Below the pieces are notes generated by a model, which saw only the letters and a list, made by a program, of their open reading frames with translations, was not told the origin of the DNA and did not search any database. From the NCBI RefSeq assembly GCF_036785885.1, contig NC_092323.1, positions 8,068,501-8,132,500 on the forward strand: DNA of 64,000 nucleotides, written 5' to 3'. Origin of the DNA: Coffea arabica (Eukaryota > Streptophyta > Magnoliopsida > Gentianales > Rubiaceae). The position numbers and the translations under genes were made by a program. The stretch's first letter is position 1; each line of letters opens with the position of its first letter. This document shows, piece after piece, positions 1-11,325 of this stretch.

Positions 1-1975
1 GTATTCCGTGACAGTTCAGTTTCTTATCAAGCTCCTATCTGTAATTCGAAAGGACAGGGGACAAACGTATGGTTCTTTGTCTAGTTAAGTCTTTTTGAAT
101 AATGCCTTCTCCTTTCACTGAAGCATTTTTTACCTTGGTAACTTTTCTAGATGTTTACCACTAAGCCCAACGTATGGGCAAAATTCATGGATCAATGCAC
201 TAACAGAGTGCATTTCTGAGTCTGGAAGCATATCAAAATCACTGGACCTGAACGGGCTAGATAAAGGAGCCAATGGATATGAGAATTTAAACTCTTCGAA
301 AAAGCTTATTATCTTAAATCTTTTATGTGACGAAGTTCTTGGAACTCTGTAAGTTGTAAAATCGTATTAATTAGTGACCTAGTACTTTATTGCCATACAT
401 AGACTACTTATTATTTTTGCTGGGAACAGAAAGATACGGAATTGGATGGAGAATCAGGTATCAAAAGCTGCTGAAATAGCTAAGGAAGATAAAGAAAGAG
501 TTCTTGCTGCAAAGGATAAGGTAAAGAAACAATAATCAACGTAAAGTTCTTCTATAAGATGGAAGAACCAACAGTGTCTTAAAAACCGCTAATCCAAATT
601 ATTCTTGTTTTACACAGGAGAAGCGTTTGAAACAGAAAATACAAGATGAGATTGCCAAAGCAATAATCGAAAAGAATGGTGATTTTCTTTCAGTTTCAGA
701 GCATGACGCTGTCATTTCTAAAATTAAACGTGAAGCAGCACGAGCTCATAGCGAGCTGCTGGAGTCAATTGGATTGCAATCAAAAAGTAGGTCCTCAATT
801 TATTGAACAAATTTCATGTCTGAATTTTGAAAATGTTGGTGCAAATTGTTTGATTAGTATAGAATGATCTTCATCAAGTCAAATGTGTTCCATCAGTTAG
901 TTCATTAGTTTTATTGAATTCCTCATTCCTCTACAATTTCTGTAATTTCTAAGGAAACAATCATGGATTAATCTTGTTTTGCTCATGCCTCTAGTTGGTT
1001 TTGCAATTCTGGAGTCAATTCACTGACTGACTTGACACTGATTTGCAGAGGAATAAGTCCTCGACATTTTTGTCTAAAATAGTACAGCTTCTATTCTTCT
1101 ATGCTTCTCATCAGTCAAGTGGCTTATGTGACGAAGTCTAACTGATTCAGAGCGGTGTTTGACATTTTTAATACACTTCCAAGGATTCTAGACATCTTTA
1201 ATTGTTAAAGCCTTATATAAATGTCCAATTTCTAAGTCGTCTTGAGCGTGCTGCTGAATCAATAATTTTGCGTTGATAGCTAAATAGGCACGACAATTGG
1301 TTATAATTTGACCTACCTGCTTTGACTGTGTAGATAATCAATCATCTGATGCTGTTAGGACAGAGCCTGTCTATTTGGGAACTAATGGTCATGCATATTG
1401 GAGATTAAAATGCCTGTCCAATAAATCTGACATACTCCTTCAAGGTATGTTCTTAGTGCACTATCTTGTAATTCATTTCAGCCTTTGGCTATTGAATCCT
1501 CTGCTTCTTCCTCTTAAAAAATAGATGTAGGAACTGGGGATACTTCTGCATCAGATGAGAAATGGTTTGGTTTTGAAGAGGAACAAAAAGAAGTACTTGA
1601 GAGGCGTATAAATAGTTTGAGGTAAATTTTCGTTATATTCTCCTATTCATTTGTTCCGCACTCCTAAATATCAGTTAAGCAGTCAGCACTTCAGCGTATT
1701 TAAGCCAGGGATGCTAGTACTTGATGGCCCAGTTCACCAGAAGATTTTAACTTCAAGTTCAAACTAGCTGTTATGGTTGTGATTTGCATGTCTTATACAA
1801 AGCAGCGTAATCTGAATTATCACTGTACTAATTCTGGGTTCCTTATGACATTTTGCATCGTGATGTAAAGGTCAATCCTATGTAATTAGGCTCCTTTGAT
1901 TGCAGAGGAAAACGGCTAAGGGCTAAGAGGGTTCCATTGCAACAGCAATCCCAAAGTAACGGAAACTTTCCGTAG
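1..1975 (+). CDS. DDT domain-containing protein, DDR4-like (3' part)
   Basis: Exons <1-66, 151-348, 430-520, 618-786, 1334-1444, 1525-1621 and 1906-1975 join in one frame with GT..AG borders and end at TAG 1973-1975; the 5' part lies outside the window. The first two exons carry the helical DDT core (VTVQFLIKLLSVIRKDRG, then SSKKLIILNLLCDEVLGTL), followed by a charged helical stretch (KEDKERVLAAKDKEKRLKQK) and a WHIM/WSD-like part (YLGTNGHAYWRLKC, KWFGFEEEQKEVLERRINSL), ending in a basic tail. Proteins of this kind are nuclear; DDT and WSD modules are known to bind ISWI-type chromatin remodellers, so a remodelling accessory role is inferred. The match to the plant DDR4 type is from memory of the family. 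The 3' UTR probably runs into the 2.0-2.5 kb stretch. Confidence 0.85.
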
Positions 1976-2557
1976 GCAATAGCATGGCACTTTGTTGGTT
2001 CAGAGAGCCAGGTGTACATTAGATGTACGATAAATCCATCATGCTGGTATTATTATGTTTGATTTTCATTTCTTCATGGGTAATCTGAGATCAAAAAGCA
2101 TAATCATTGTAGAGCTAATATGATATACTTGTCATGAATTGAGTTGCTAATACTTCATTAGGAAGAAAGAAATTAGTGGACGACTACAATCATTTCCAAC
2201 TTGATTTCTAATTCCTGAAATGATGCCGGCGTAATGTATCTTGTGTCACTGTTGTCTGCAGGGATGCAATTTATGGTCAATTACTTCTTCTTGATGCTTC
2301 AAACCTGGCTGGGTGGATTTTCCCTACTTTTGGCAGTTTGTGAAGATGTTCATGTACTTGTACCTTGGCATATTCATGTCGTACTAATGTGTAACTCGAC
2401 TGATATTTTGCATATTTTAGCAATTCTGAGACTACCTTCCTCTGATGGTATCTCGTATTGTCTCGGGCGAAGTTTGTATTGCAAGCTGAATTGGGAGCTG
2501 CATGCTAATATTGAAATCTTTTGTTTTACATTAAGTCAAATGCTATGAAAATAGTCT
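1976..2557. other. 3' UTR and intergenic DNA
   Basis: This follows the DDR4-like stop codon. It probably holds the 3' UTR. A 104-codon open frame at 2234-2548 has no recognisable protein features and is taken as chance. Confidence 0.5.
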
Positions 2558-2724
2558 GTTTGGATTGTAAGTTATTTGGGATTATTTGGGATATTTTTAC
2601 TGTAGCACTTTTTGTGATGTGATGTATGTGAGATAAAAAGATATTGGGAAGATAAAAATGTGTATTGGAAATTGTAAAGATGATGTAAGCAAATAAAATT
2701 GGGGAAATATGAAGCAATCCAAAC
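2558..2724. mobile_element. Small MITE, copy 1 of a dispersed family
   Basis: Terminal inverted repeats GTTTGGATTG / CAATCCAAAC bound a 167-bp non-coding element. Its core (TACTGTAGCACTTTTTG, then a block with GTATGTGAGATAAAAAG and GGGAAGATAAAAA) recurs at 22645-22799 and, more diverged, at 39097-39226. It has no coding capacity and is mobilised in trans. A target duplication is not clear at this copy. It lies about 580 bp downstream of the DDR4-like stop. Confidence 0.75.
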
Positions 2725-3193
2725 AAACCAGCTAGTGGGTTGTTGGAGAAAATATTTATATTCTTGAAATTGGAGTAGGCATTTTAAAGTAGGTTGTTGA
2801 TTTTCAGACGGAATTTTCTGTCCAATATTTTGTGTCCACTTTTGTATCCAATATAAAACTACGTAGTTCCACTTATTATATCTGCTGATGTGGCATATAA
2901 AAAAGAAAGACTGTTTGACTGTTTTATGCTTCTTCTTTTTTAGGTTTTCTTTGTTTACACAACTTTGTTACAATTTCCAAAATCTATTGCTACCGTTACA
3001 ATTCTCAAAACTTGTTGCCATCGTTTTCTGTCTAGATGACGAAAGAAGTTTCTTCAACAAAACAAATTTTTTTCCTTTTGGTATAAGTGAAAGCAAATAA
3101 TTTTAGGAACCTTTATCCAATAAAAAGATAGAAGAAGATGCATAAAACAGTCAAACAGTCTTTTTTTTTATGTGTTACATCAGCAGATATAAT

Positions 3194-3897
3194 TAAGAAT
3201 GGCAATGGAGGCGGGTGCTTGCAGGCACCCGCACCGCGAGGATAGAAATGGGGCGGGGCTGGACAAAATATTTCCCCCGCCTTAAAACGGATCGGGGGGT
3301 GGGGCCGTGGGGAAACATACATCCGCTGAGGGGAAATATTTTGCCCCCGCCTCCGCCCCGTCCTTTGCATACAATTAAAAAATATATATATAATATAATT
3401 TTAAATTTTCTAAAGTTACACCCTTACTTACAAGAACAACGCTTTGCATACAATTAAAAAAAAATATATATATATATATAATATAATCCTAAATTTTCTA
3501 AAGTTGCACCCTTACTTACAAGTACAACGCTAGTCAGTGTCAACGGCCGCCGCAACAATTGAAGAAATTTCTTGGATTATTGTTGATTTGTTTCTAACGC
3601 CCCCTCCCCCAAAAGACTAAACTATCCAATTCCAACCTGTTTTGCTCCTAACCTTTTTTTTATTTTGACCGGTTCCCTTCCTCCGCACTGAATGTAACTT
3701 GACTTGTTATAATTTATTTCCATCTTGACAGTTTTTTAATCTTATTTAACACTGTTTACAATTATATTATTGTAAATAAATATTTATGATAAGTTGATTT
3801 CTTCCCCCGCAGGGGAAACGGGGCAGGAGGTGAGGGGCAAGGGACGGGGGGTGGGGGAAGAATCCCTCGCTCCAACCCCGCCCCATTGCCACCCCTA
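3194..3897. mobile_element. hAT-like MITE nested in the foldback element
   Basis: The 704-bp insert is flanked by perfect 8-bp duplications GATATAAT (3186-3193 and 3898-3905). Removing the insert and one copy restores the arm symmetry of the outer element, so the insertion is certain. Ends are TAAGAATGGCAATGG and, inverted, TAGGGGTGGCAATGG, continuing into GC-rich CCCCGCC-type repeats at both sides. The 8-bp duplication fits hAT. No transposase is present. Long open frames across the GC-rich ends (for example 3113-3370 minus) are low complexity and not genes. Confidence 0.88.
3364..3530. repeat. Two-copy tandem repeat of about 80-88 bp
   Basis: Two successive copies (3364-3442 and 3443-3530) begin TTTGCATACAATTAAAA, pass through an (AT)n run and end near CCCTTACTTACAAG. 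They differ mainly in AT-run length. They form part of the AT-rich middle of the nested hAT-like MITE. Confidence 0.8.
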
Positions 3898-3975
3898 GAT
3901 ATAATAAGTGGAACTACGTAATTTTGTATTGGAGAGGAAAGTGGACACAAAATATTGGACAGAGGATCCCGTCTG

Positions 3976-4606
3976 GTTAATTTCTGTCTCAAGCAATCCT
4001 TCTTACTACTGCAAACGTAATTGATTAGTTTTTAAGTATCAGAGTCCCAAAAGTTCAAAAATCTGGTTGATTGGAGATCCATAGCCTTTGTTTCCTAAAA
4101 TGAAGAGAGAGAGAGAGAGAAAACTGAAGAATTCTTTAAAACCACATTTTTTTTAACGTAATGATCCCTCCGTAATGAAAATTATGCGAGCCCTTTTTTC
4201 TTTTCTTGTCTTTGTTTGTCGAAAAGGAAAAAACCTAAACTTGTTTTGCATATCATTAATGAAAAGATAAGTCAATCAATTAGTATAAGGATAATGCCAG
4301 TGTCAGGCATAAAGCAGGTTTTGGAGAGTTTCCACCATGCTTCATTAAGATATCGTTGAAAACAGGGGGAAAAAACAGAGAATTATCCCAAAAATCTCAG
4401 CAACTCTCGATAACATCATGATATCTTTAGAATTAGAATACTAAATAACTAAAAATACCAAGCAATTTCGTGAAGTCCTTTCTTGAGGACTGTATGAATC
4501 AATTTCCTATACATAAAATTACAAAATCATTAGACAACCTAAGCAAAACCCACAGCTTATGTTTCAAGTACAGGCCGGATTTGATGCTGGGATATCGCAG
4601 GACGGT
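3976..4606. other. Intergenic, no gene seen
   Basis: AT-rich DNA with a short (GA)n run near 4107-4121. The upper end probably includes the 3' UTR of the minus-strand DUF2854 gene. Confidence 0.5.
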
Positions 4607-7600
4607 CTACAGTATTGTGTTAGAAATAAGTCGAATTTCATACAAATCTTTACCTCCCTTCACTGCATCCAAAAAGGTTAAAACGACTAGTTATGAATCA
4701 TTCCAATGGAAAAATGCTCTTGAAATATGATTGTTTTTCTGCATAATGCATGCCATCATTGTGCATCTCAGAACTTACCGACTTCAGCTGTTATCCCGGG
4801 TCCAAAGAAAGATGCAAATTTTGCCTACAGTTTAAAGACACTGCTGAATTAGTAAGCTCAACCAAGAAAATTAACTACATGGAGGTTGCGGGCAATCAAA
4901 TGGACACCGGATCAGCTATAACAGAAAAACGATACATCCAGCTAAGCTAACAGCCAATAGGTGTAGGTTTGCCAAATTTGCATCATGAGTTGTTGTTAGT
5001 CCTCACCTGTCTTTGTTCAAAATCTGACAATTGTAGAGCTTTTGCCTCAAATACCAATATTAAACAGTATTTACCATCCTCAGTAACCTGAGACAATGAA
5101 ACAAACAAGATAACATCACTGCTTCATTAACAAGTCACTGAGGAATAATATGGTCATATCAGTGGCTATTAGTATGTTACTGAGGCCATCAAAAGGACGT
5201 GCAATTTAAATGGCTCATGCAATGTCAAGCAGGCTCTTGATTTATGTGTCTAGATATAAACCACACTACTGCTTTTGAGAGTGTCATGTCTTGCATGTTT
5301 TTTAATCATAATAGATGTCCATTTCTTTTCTTGTAGATAATCATAACAAATGGTCAGATGAAAAACTTGTCATGATAGCATATGGTCACGCATGCTTCGA
5401 ACATTAGCTGCAAAGTGTGCTGTTATTGAAAAAGAAAAGGAAGCTCAAGAAGCATACTTCTTCACGAATCATCTGTAAAACTGGAGCACTTCTTCGTGGA
5501 ATTCCTCCACCCTAACAAAAAGAAGACACGGGTCACTTCAATGTTTCCTTTTTTCCTATTCTACAATATCATTGGAAGAGGAAATTCTGCATTTAAGTTG
5601 CATGAAGCAGGAAAGAGTGCCAAACTGAAGCACAATCAATGCAATTGATGGTCTTAAGAAGCTATGGCATTTTTTATAACTTGCTCAGATAGCATTATTA
5701 ACCACTAGAGTGATATACCACAAGTTTCAAATATCATTCATAAAATGGCAAAATCCCTCACCAATCGTCTAGGCAGTAGCTTCTAAAAAGATTCTAAGCT
5801 TGCTGCAGTTAACAATTTGAGTGCCTGAGATATTTTCTAGAGTGTCTCCTGCTCCTAGTTCATGTAATTCGTTCTTTTCTTTCTCTCATTTTTTTTTTTG
5901 GGTTCTACCCCGGAAAATTGCAAAAGCTGATCTAAGTACAGAATAAAAATCATTTGAATACATCATTGTATTAGAACTCATCCTGACTAGTATTCTTGAC
6001 TCAAATTCTCAGAAGCATATAGGCCTATCCAATGAGGTTTTTAGGTCCTCTTTCTGCCTTTCCAACCCAAAAGTCAAAACCTTTCCACTTTTTCATTCTC
6101 ATTGTTCATGTTGGGGTTTTTTGGGCGAATACATGTGCTTGAAGGGGGTGCGAGGCTGAGGCTTGGGGTTGTGGACTCAGATGAATGTAGATAATTTTCT
6201 GTTAAAATAATAGGGAAATTACCTGACCATACTGGAAAATCCTTTTCAATGCCTCGTCTAGGTGCTGCTCATCTCCATAACGATATCTTGTAACATCACT
6301 TCTGACCTAATAAACAAAAGACACGACTTTGCATGATTTTACAACCAAGGAAAACCTGATATGCGTGGTTCCTCGTAGCATAAGCCATATTTAGAGTTCA
6401 CCTGCTTGAGGGTTGGGGTAGCACAACTTTCCCGCAGCTTTTGAGCATCTGAATGGGTCAAGCAGGGCACAGGTTTAAGCTCTGCATACTGCATAAAATA
6501 ATGGCTTTAATACAACGGAAAACTTTGAATATAACTTGCCAATTTTATCAGCCAGCAAAACGCAGAGTTTATAGCTTCTTTAGCCGATGACTGAAATCAT
6601 TTATGTAACAGGAGTCAGGACACGCCAATATCTTGGAAGTATAAAGAATAAGAAATCTTTCCTCAAAAAAAAAAAAAAAATTTTTATTGAAGCCTTTCAA
6701 TAACAAACAAGCATTCACCTTGAAAGCCATTCCAATGATTGTTAGTGGAAACCCATATGTAAGCATTAAAGCAGACCACTCAGATCCAGGAAGGATGTTG
6801 AAGTATGCCCCAAAACCATACCTGTGTTATTTTGAAAAAAGATGAAATTAATTGAAGATGCACCTTGAATGATCACGATAGACTATGAAAGAAACATTAT
6901 TCTGTACATAAGACAAAAAGATTCTAGCAATTTGGAGATATCCAATTTCATTAGATTACTACAAGGCAGAATAAAGTAGTTGGGAATCAACAATATATGT
7001 TATGAGCAGCATGCATTGTTGGTGAAATGTGCTTACGAGAGAAGTGTAATTCCACCACCTAGGCCAATCACCCCGAATGAGACCTGCAATAGTTGGCAAT
7101 ACCGTAAAAATCCTAATTTGACAGGCTGGGCACCAGATTGATACTATCAGAAGTGTCATGTAAATTGTACTACATCACAATATACAAAGAAAGCCAATTT
7201 TATAGTTGTTTGTTCCAATACAGTATTCAATTTTGTCCCCATTTCCAGTATATCCACACGGACAGCATTGCAAGTTGCTCTATCAAGCAAAATCGTATAA
7301 AAAGAACAGAGAATTAAGATAGCACAAACGCGCAAGAGCCCTTAAATACTCATGGCTATTGTTTTTGTCCGACCCAAAATGTCCACTTTTCCTAATAATC
7401 CTTATAGAGGGGGAAAAATAGAAAAACTAGATAAACCGCCTTTTTAAGTGTACCTTGGCGAGGGAAAACTCATCATCGGGAACAAGGGACTTGTCGGCGG
7501 AAGGGGTGCTGGTGGTGGGCTGAGTTGAATCGGCCGCTTTGAAGATGGGTCTGAATCGAAGATTATGATGATGGGTGGTTCTTTCTTGAATGATAGCATA

Positions 7601-7768
7601 TAAACTGGAGTCTGGTCTGCTATGTGTGGTTGCTCGGTTTAGATACTGAAGATAGCTGCAATTGCAACATTGCAGAAAACGTGGTGAACATGGCACAGTC
7701 CTTCCTCCTCCTCCTGCTGTAGTTGGCAAGGATGGTGTTGCTGCCATTGCAGTAGAATTCATGGCCAT
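4607..7768 (-). CDS. Plastid DUF2854 family membrane protein
   Basis: Nine minus-strand exons join in frame: 7454-7768, 7037-7083, 6719-6821, 6402-6488, 6223-6306, 5458-5511, 5007-5087, 4779-4824 and 4607-4662, giving 290 residues. Residues 1 to about 90 are rich in Ser/Thr/Pro with few acids and look like a chloroplast transit peptide. Two hydrophobic segments follow (VSFGVIGLGGGITLLS and LMLTYGFPLTIIGMAF), then the conserved AELKPVP and DVTRYRYGDEQHLDEAL blocks and a soluble C-terminal part with KFASFFGPGITAEV. This order matches the cyanobacteria-derived DUF2854 family, whose function is not established; a plastid membrane location is inferred. Another in-frame ATG lies two codons into the protein, so the start could shift slightly. 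Confidence 0.87.
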
Positions 7769-9259
7769 ATCTGCTGAATTTTTTGGGTTGGTGAGATTAG
7801 ATTACCCAGACAAAACTTTGCTAAACCACTACAGTTATTGGTTGTGGAGGGAACACGCTCTCAGCCGCCAATTCTTTCAGTTGATGATGTGGCGTTCTTT
7901 TATCTTCTCGTTTTTCTTCTTTATTTATTGTAATTTATCCCTTTTTCCTATTTTATTGAATTCATTGATTCAAATGGGAAAAAAAAAAAAAGAAAAGAGA
8001 TGCTAGTAAATTAAATAACTCATTATTTTCTTCTTCTTCTTTTTTTGGTACATTTTCTAGTTGTCAAATGAAAGTTATGCTGACTTCCTCCATTATTATT
8101 TACAAAAGACCTAATTTAAGGCTAGTTCAAAATTTTGCTAATTATTAGGTTAATTTGGCAATTTTCACAAAAATATCTCATCTTAGACGTGACATAATAG
8201 TACCTATTACTTTTAAATATAGCTTTCTTACAAAAAATAATTTTCCCCTCTTTTTTTTTTTCAAATATTGATAACAAAATTTTGGTGCCTCTGTTAAAAA
8301 CTTACTAAGGGAATTATTTGTTTTCTGTTATTTGCTTTTGCATTTTATTAATTACGAAATGGCCGCCCCAACCCAATGAAAAGAAAGGGGAAAAAAAACA
8401 TGCATTGTGTTCAAAAGTTCACTGGACTTCTGAAATCAGCCCAATATGAATATGGCTTCATTTTGTGGCCCACAGATTAAGTAGTAGTAGTTTTGGTCTT
8501 CAAACCAAGTAACGTGTCCTTTAGTCCTCAACAGGTTTACAGCACAATAGCTCTTCTACTTTTAAGTTCATCTTTCATCATCTAATTTTAGCTCTTCTAC
8601 AGGTTCTTTTCAGGAAGCCTAGAAACTTTCACAACCCATCTGTAAATCCGAAAAGAAAAAATGAAACTATTCGTGGCCCATTAAGAATGTTGGAGGGAGT
8701 TGTGTGCTTTTGTCCTCCATTACGCATTTCTATGTTATAAAATTTCTTAAAATAACAAATGCCCCGCTAAGAGAGATATTTTAAAATTTTAAAAAAACTT
8801 TTAATTACGTGTCAATTGAAAGATGGTGTAACAAGAGTATAATAGGAAAAACTATAACGGAAGATCCTTTGCTGAAGTTGAAGGAAGGAACAATGCAATC
8901 GTTGCAGGATAGACACTTGTGTTCATTTCAACAAATTTCAAGTAATTTGTTCAACAATATAAATCATTAGAACACACAAAAAAAAAATATTTTTTTTCAT
9001 ACACAACGTTAAAAAACTATATATATATACCATGCAATCTGAATTTTACTTTTTTGAAATTTTAAAATTTGGCCAATCATGACTATGAACCTTTGCTTTA
9101 AGGCAACTATTCCTACCTCTGTTGCCATGGAGGGAAATAACTTGAATCCTGCATTCCACAATTGCTTAAAAAACTGTTAATTTTAGTCCCAGAAGGGGAC
9201 GGGTTTGCTGGAGAATATCTTTTTCTTTTTGGAAATAATTAGAACAATGTATAAACTAC
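7769..9259. other. Upstream and intergenic DNA, no gene seen
   Basis: This lies 5' of the minus-strand DUF2854 gene, so its promoter should be in the first few hundred bases. The plus-strand open frame 7662-8006 overlaps the first exon antisense and is a shadow. The rest is AT-rich with poly-A/T runs. Confidence 0.5.
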
Positions 9260-9879
9260 TAGGGGTTTTCATTAACCGGTGATTGATAATTTGGTAAAAT
9301 TTTTTTTGAGAATTTTGGAATTAATTTTTGAAGACCAATCTTCAATTATTATCTAAGTTTTAGTTTGGTAAATTGGATATCAATAATTGGATTTCGTCTG
9401 GAGAATCGATAATTCAGTACTGTCTTAAATCTAAAATGTCAAATATTAAGTTAAGACATTTTATCTCTCTCTAAAAAAATTGTTGCACTAAAATAATATC
9501 TGATACGTTTTTCTAACAAAATTGAATCAATTTGGCTAGTAATATTATGCCAGATAAGTAGTTAGTAGTCAATACTGAACTAATTACGAATTACGAATTA
9601 AGTATATAGTAATGTGTGTGTGTGCGTGTATATGTAACTAATATAATATATATAACATTATATTATAATACTATAATATTACATATATATAATATTATAA
9701 TAAAAAACAATATATATTATTAAAGTTTCTCAAATTCGGCCGATAATTTGATGAAGCATTTTTTCATATTCGTTTCCAAATTGTTTTATTAAACATAATA
9801 ATAAACTATATTTCGATTTTACCGAAATCCAAAATTCAATCGGTCGATTTTTCCTGATGTTTTTTGAACACCCTTCCTA
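9260..9879. mobile_element. Degenerate hAT-like MITE with TAGGGG terminus
   Basis: The left end TAGGGGTTTTCATTAACCGG and the right end, inverted TAGGAAGGGTGTTCAAAAAA, resemble other TAGGGGTG-ended elements of this window. Subterminal parts hold CGGTTGAAT/ATCGGTCGAT-like words in opposite orientations. The middle is a long AT-rich run with an imperfect palindrome near 9640-9720. No clear 8-bp duplication survives, so limits are approximate. Confidence 0.5.
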
Positions 9880-10107
9880 AAAACTGGTGCATGGATAGAA
9901 TCCAGCGAACACTTGGGTTGCATTAACAAAATCATTTCTTGTGTCCGCTTTTACGCAAACTCGTGCAGCCAGCCATTACGTTTGTCATTTGATAACACTC
10001 CCCCTTGTGGTGAATTAATGCTTGAAGTCTGGAAAGAATGATGATATGTTAACTACGAAGCCAAATTGTCACGTATTAAATTGTAGTAGTAAGTACATGA
10101 GATCCAG

Positions 10108-10305
10108 CCCCCACGTGAATGGTCCAGCGGTAGCGCCTCTCACCAGTGATCCTTGAGGTCACAAGTTCGAGTCTCCGCTACGCTGGATTCCTCCGCGCAC
10201 TTAACGTGTTCGGGCCGGGTTGGAGCGCCGGATCCGGATCGCAGGGAATTAGTCGGGTCTCGTAAGGATTGAACCGGACACCCCTGTGTCGACCAAAAAA
10301 AAAAA
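10108..10305 (+). mobile_element. tRNA-derived SINE (family 1)
   Basis: A body of about 198 bp starts with an A-box-like TGGTCCAGCGGTAGCGCCT and a B-box-like GGTCACAAGTTCGAGTCTC, the internal RNA polymerase III promoter of a tRNA head, and ends in a poly-A tail. It is flanked by perfect 17-bp duplications AAGTACATGAGATCCAG at 10091-10107 and 10306-10322. This is the classic structure of a LINE-mobilised SINE. The perfect duplication suggests a recent insertion. Confidence 0.93.
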
Positions 10306-10322
10306 AAGTACATGAGATCCAG

Positions 10323-11325
10323 AAATTATTATTACCATTTTTTACCTAGCAGACCACCCACGACATGATGCACCGTGTCGTGACTGCCATAATTGTGCAG
10401 AACAGATGGAATCTCACGGAAATCCATTCATTGAATTGAAAGAGGAAGTACAACATTTCATCCATCAATGATCAAACAAAAGGCAAAAAGCAAGAGCGGT
10501 GATAAAATGAATGAAACACTTTACTACTGTGTTGGATTATATGTATGGTTCATCTTTTGACTGAATTAGTAAGCTGGGGAAAGCGGAAAAGGGCTCAGAA
10601 ACTGTAAGAAAGAAAGTAGAAAATGCAATAGACCAGAGGAATCCACTCAGCCAGAAAAGCAAGCACATGACCCCTATCAAAGCATCACAGTTGCAGGTGC
10701 ATTCATTCTATTCCTGTTTTAAGGAAAAGAACTACTTTTATTGCTTCCCTACGTTGTTGCTCCTCTTTTTCCCTTTCCTTGGCAAGCTTCCTGTTACGAC
10801 GCGATATGACGCGACTGACTGTGCATCAGAGAGCATCTTCCTTCCTTCCTTCCTTACTTCCAATAATGGCTCTCCACTATGTCTAAGTCTAACCTCCTCG
10901 GGTGGTGGTACCAAAAAAAACAAACAAGGGTTGTACGTCAATTTGTCGAGCAGTCCCAGAGAAAAAGAGGAAAGGAGGATGAAAAAGGGGAAAAGGGAAA
11001 AGAGGATCCAAGAGGGCCGATAATAGAGAAGGGGTTGTGCCAAAATTCTTGAGCAAGTTACAAAAAACATGCACGTGAGACCTCAAAGCTTATTCCACTT
11101 CCACCAAAATAAAAACAAAACTTGGACGTCACTTTGGTAACAGAAGAACTAATTTCGCATTCCAACCATATATAGCATTCAAGAAGTAACCATGAAATGA
11201 AAGTGTCTTCACCTTCACCAATTTATGACACTGAAAATAGAAAGATATAGTACTAATTAATAATCTTTGATCATATATAGGGTTCACCCAAAGAGTGAAA
11301 AATAAAATTCAGGGAACAAGTTGGA
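10323..11325. other. Intergenic, no gene seen
   Basis: Overlapping open frames on both strands at 10667-11086 are low in complexity and share no protein features. A purine-rich stretch lies at 10960-11020 and a (CTTC)n stretch near 10840. The upper end probably contains the 3' UTR of the next minus-strand gene. Confidence 0.45.

Larger units (their letters stand above)
2805..3975. mobile_element. Foldback TIR element with long arms, Mutator-like
   Basis: The left arm (about 2805-2945) is the reverse complement of the right arm, which is split into 3125-3193 and 3898-3975 by a nested insertion. The ends CAGACGG / CCGTCTG are flanked by imperfect 9-bp copies GTTGATTTT (2796-2804) and GTTAATTTC (3976-3984). 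Arms of about 140 bp with a 9-bp duplication suggest a non-autonomous Mutator-like element, though the family is inferred. The loop between the arms (about 2946-3124) has no recognisable gene. Without the insert the element is about 460 bp. Confidence 0.8.

Noticed and set aside
9601-9720. AT-rich palindromes that could suggest a replication origin or matrix attachment site
   Set aside because: They are explained as the centre of a degenerate MITE; AT-richness alone is not evidence.
10667-11086. Three overlapping open frames of 65-118 codons on both strands
   Set aside because: Low-complexity Ser/Phe/Leu or Lys/Arg products from purine/pyrimidine-rich DNA; no gene features.
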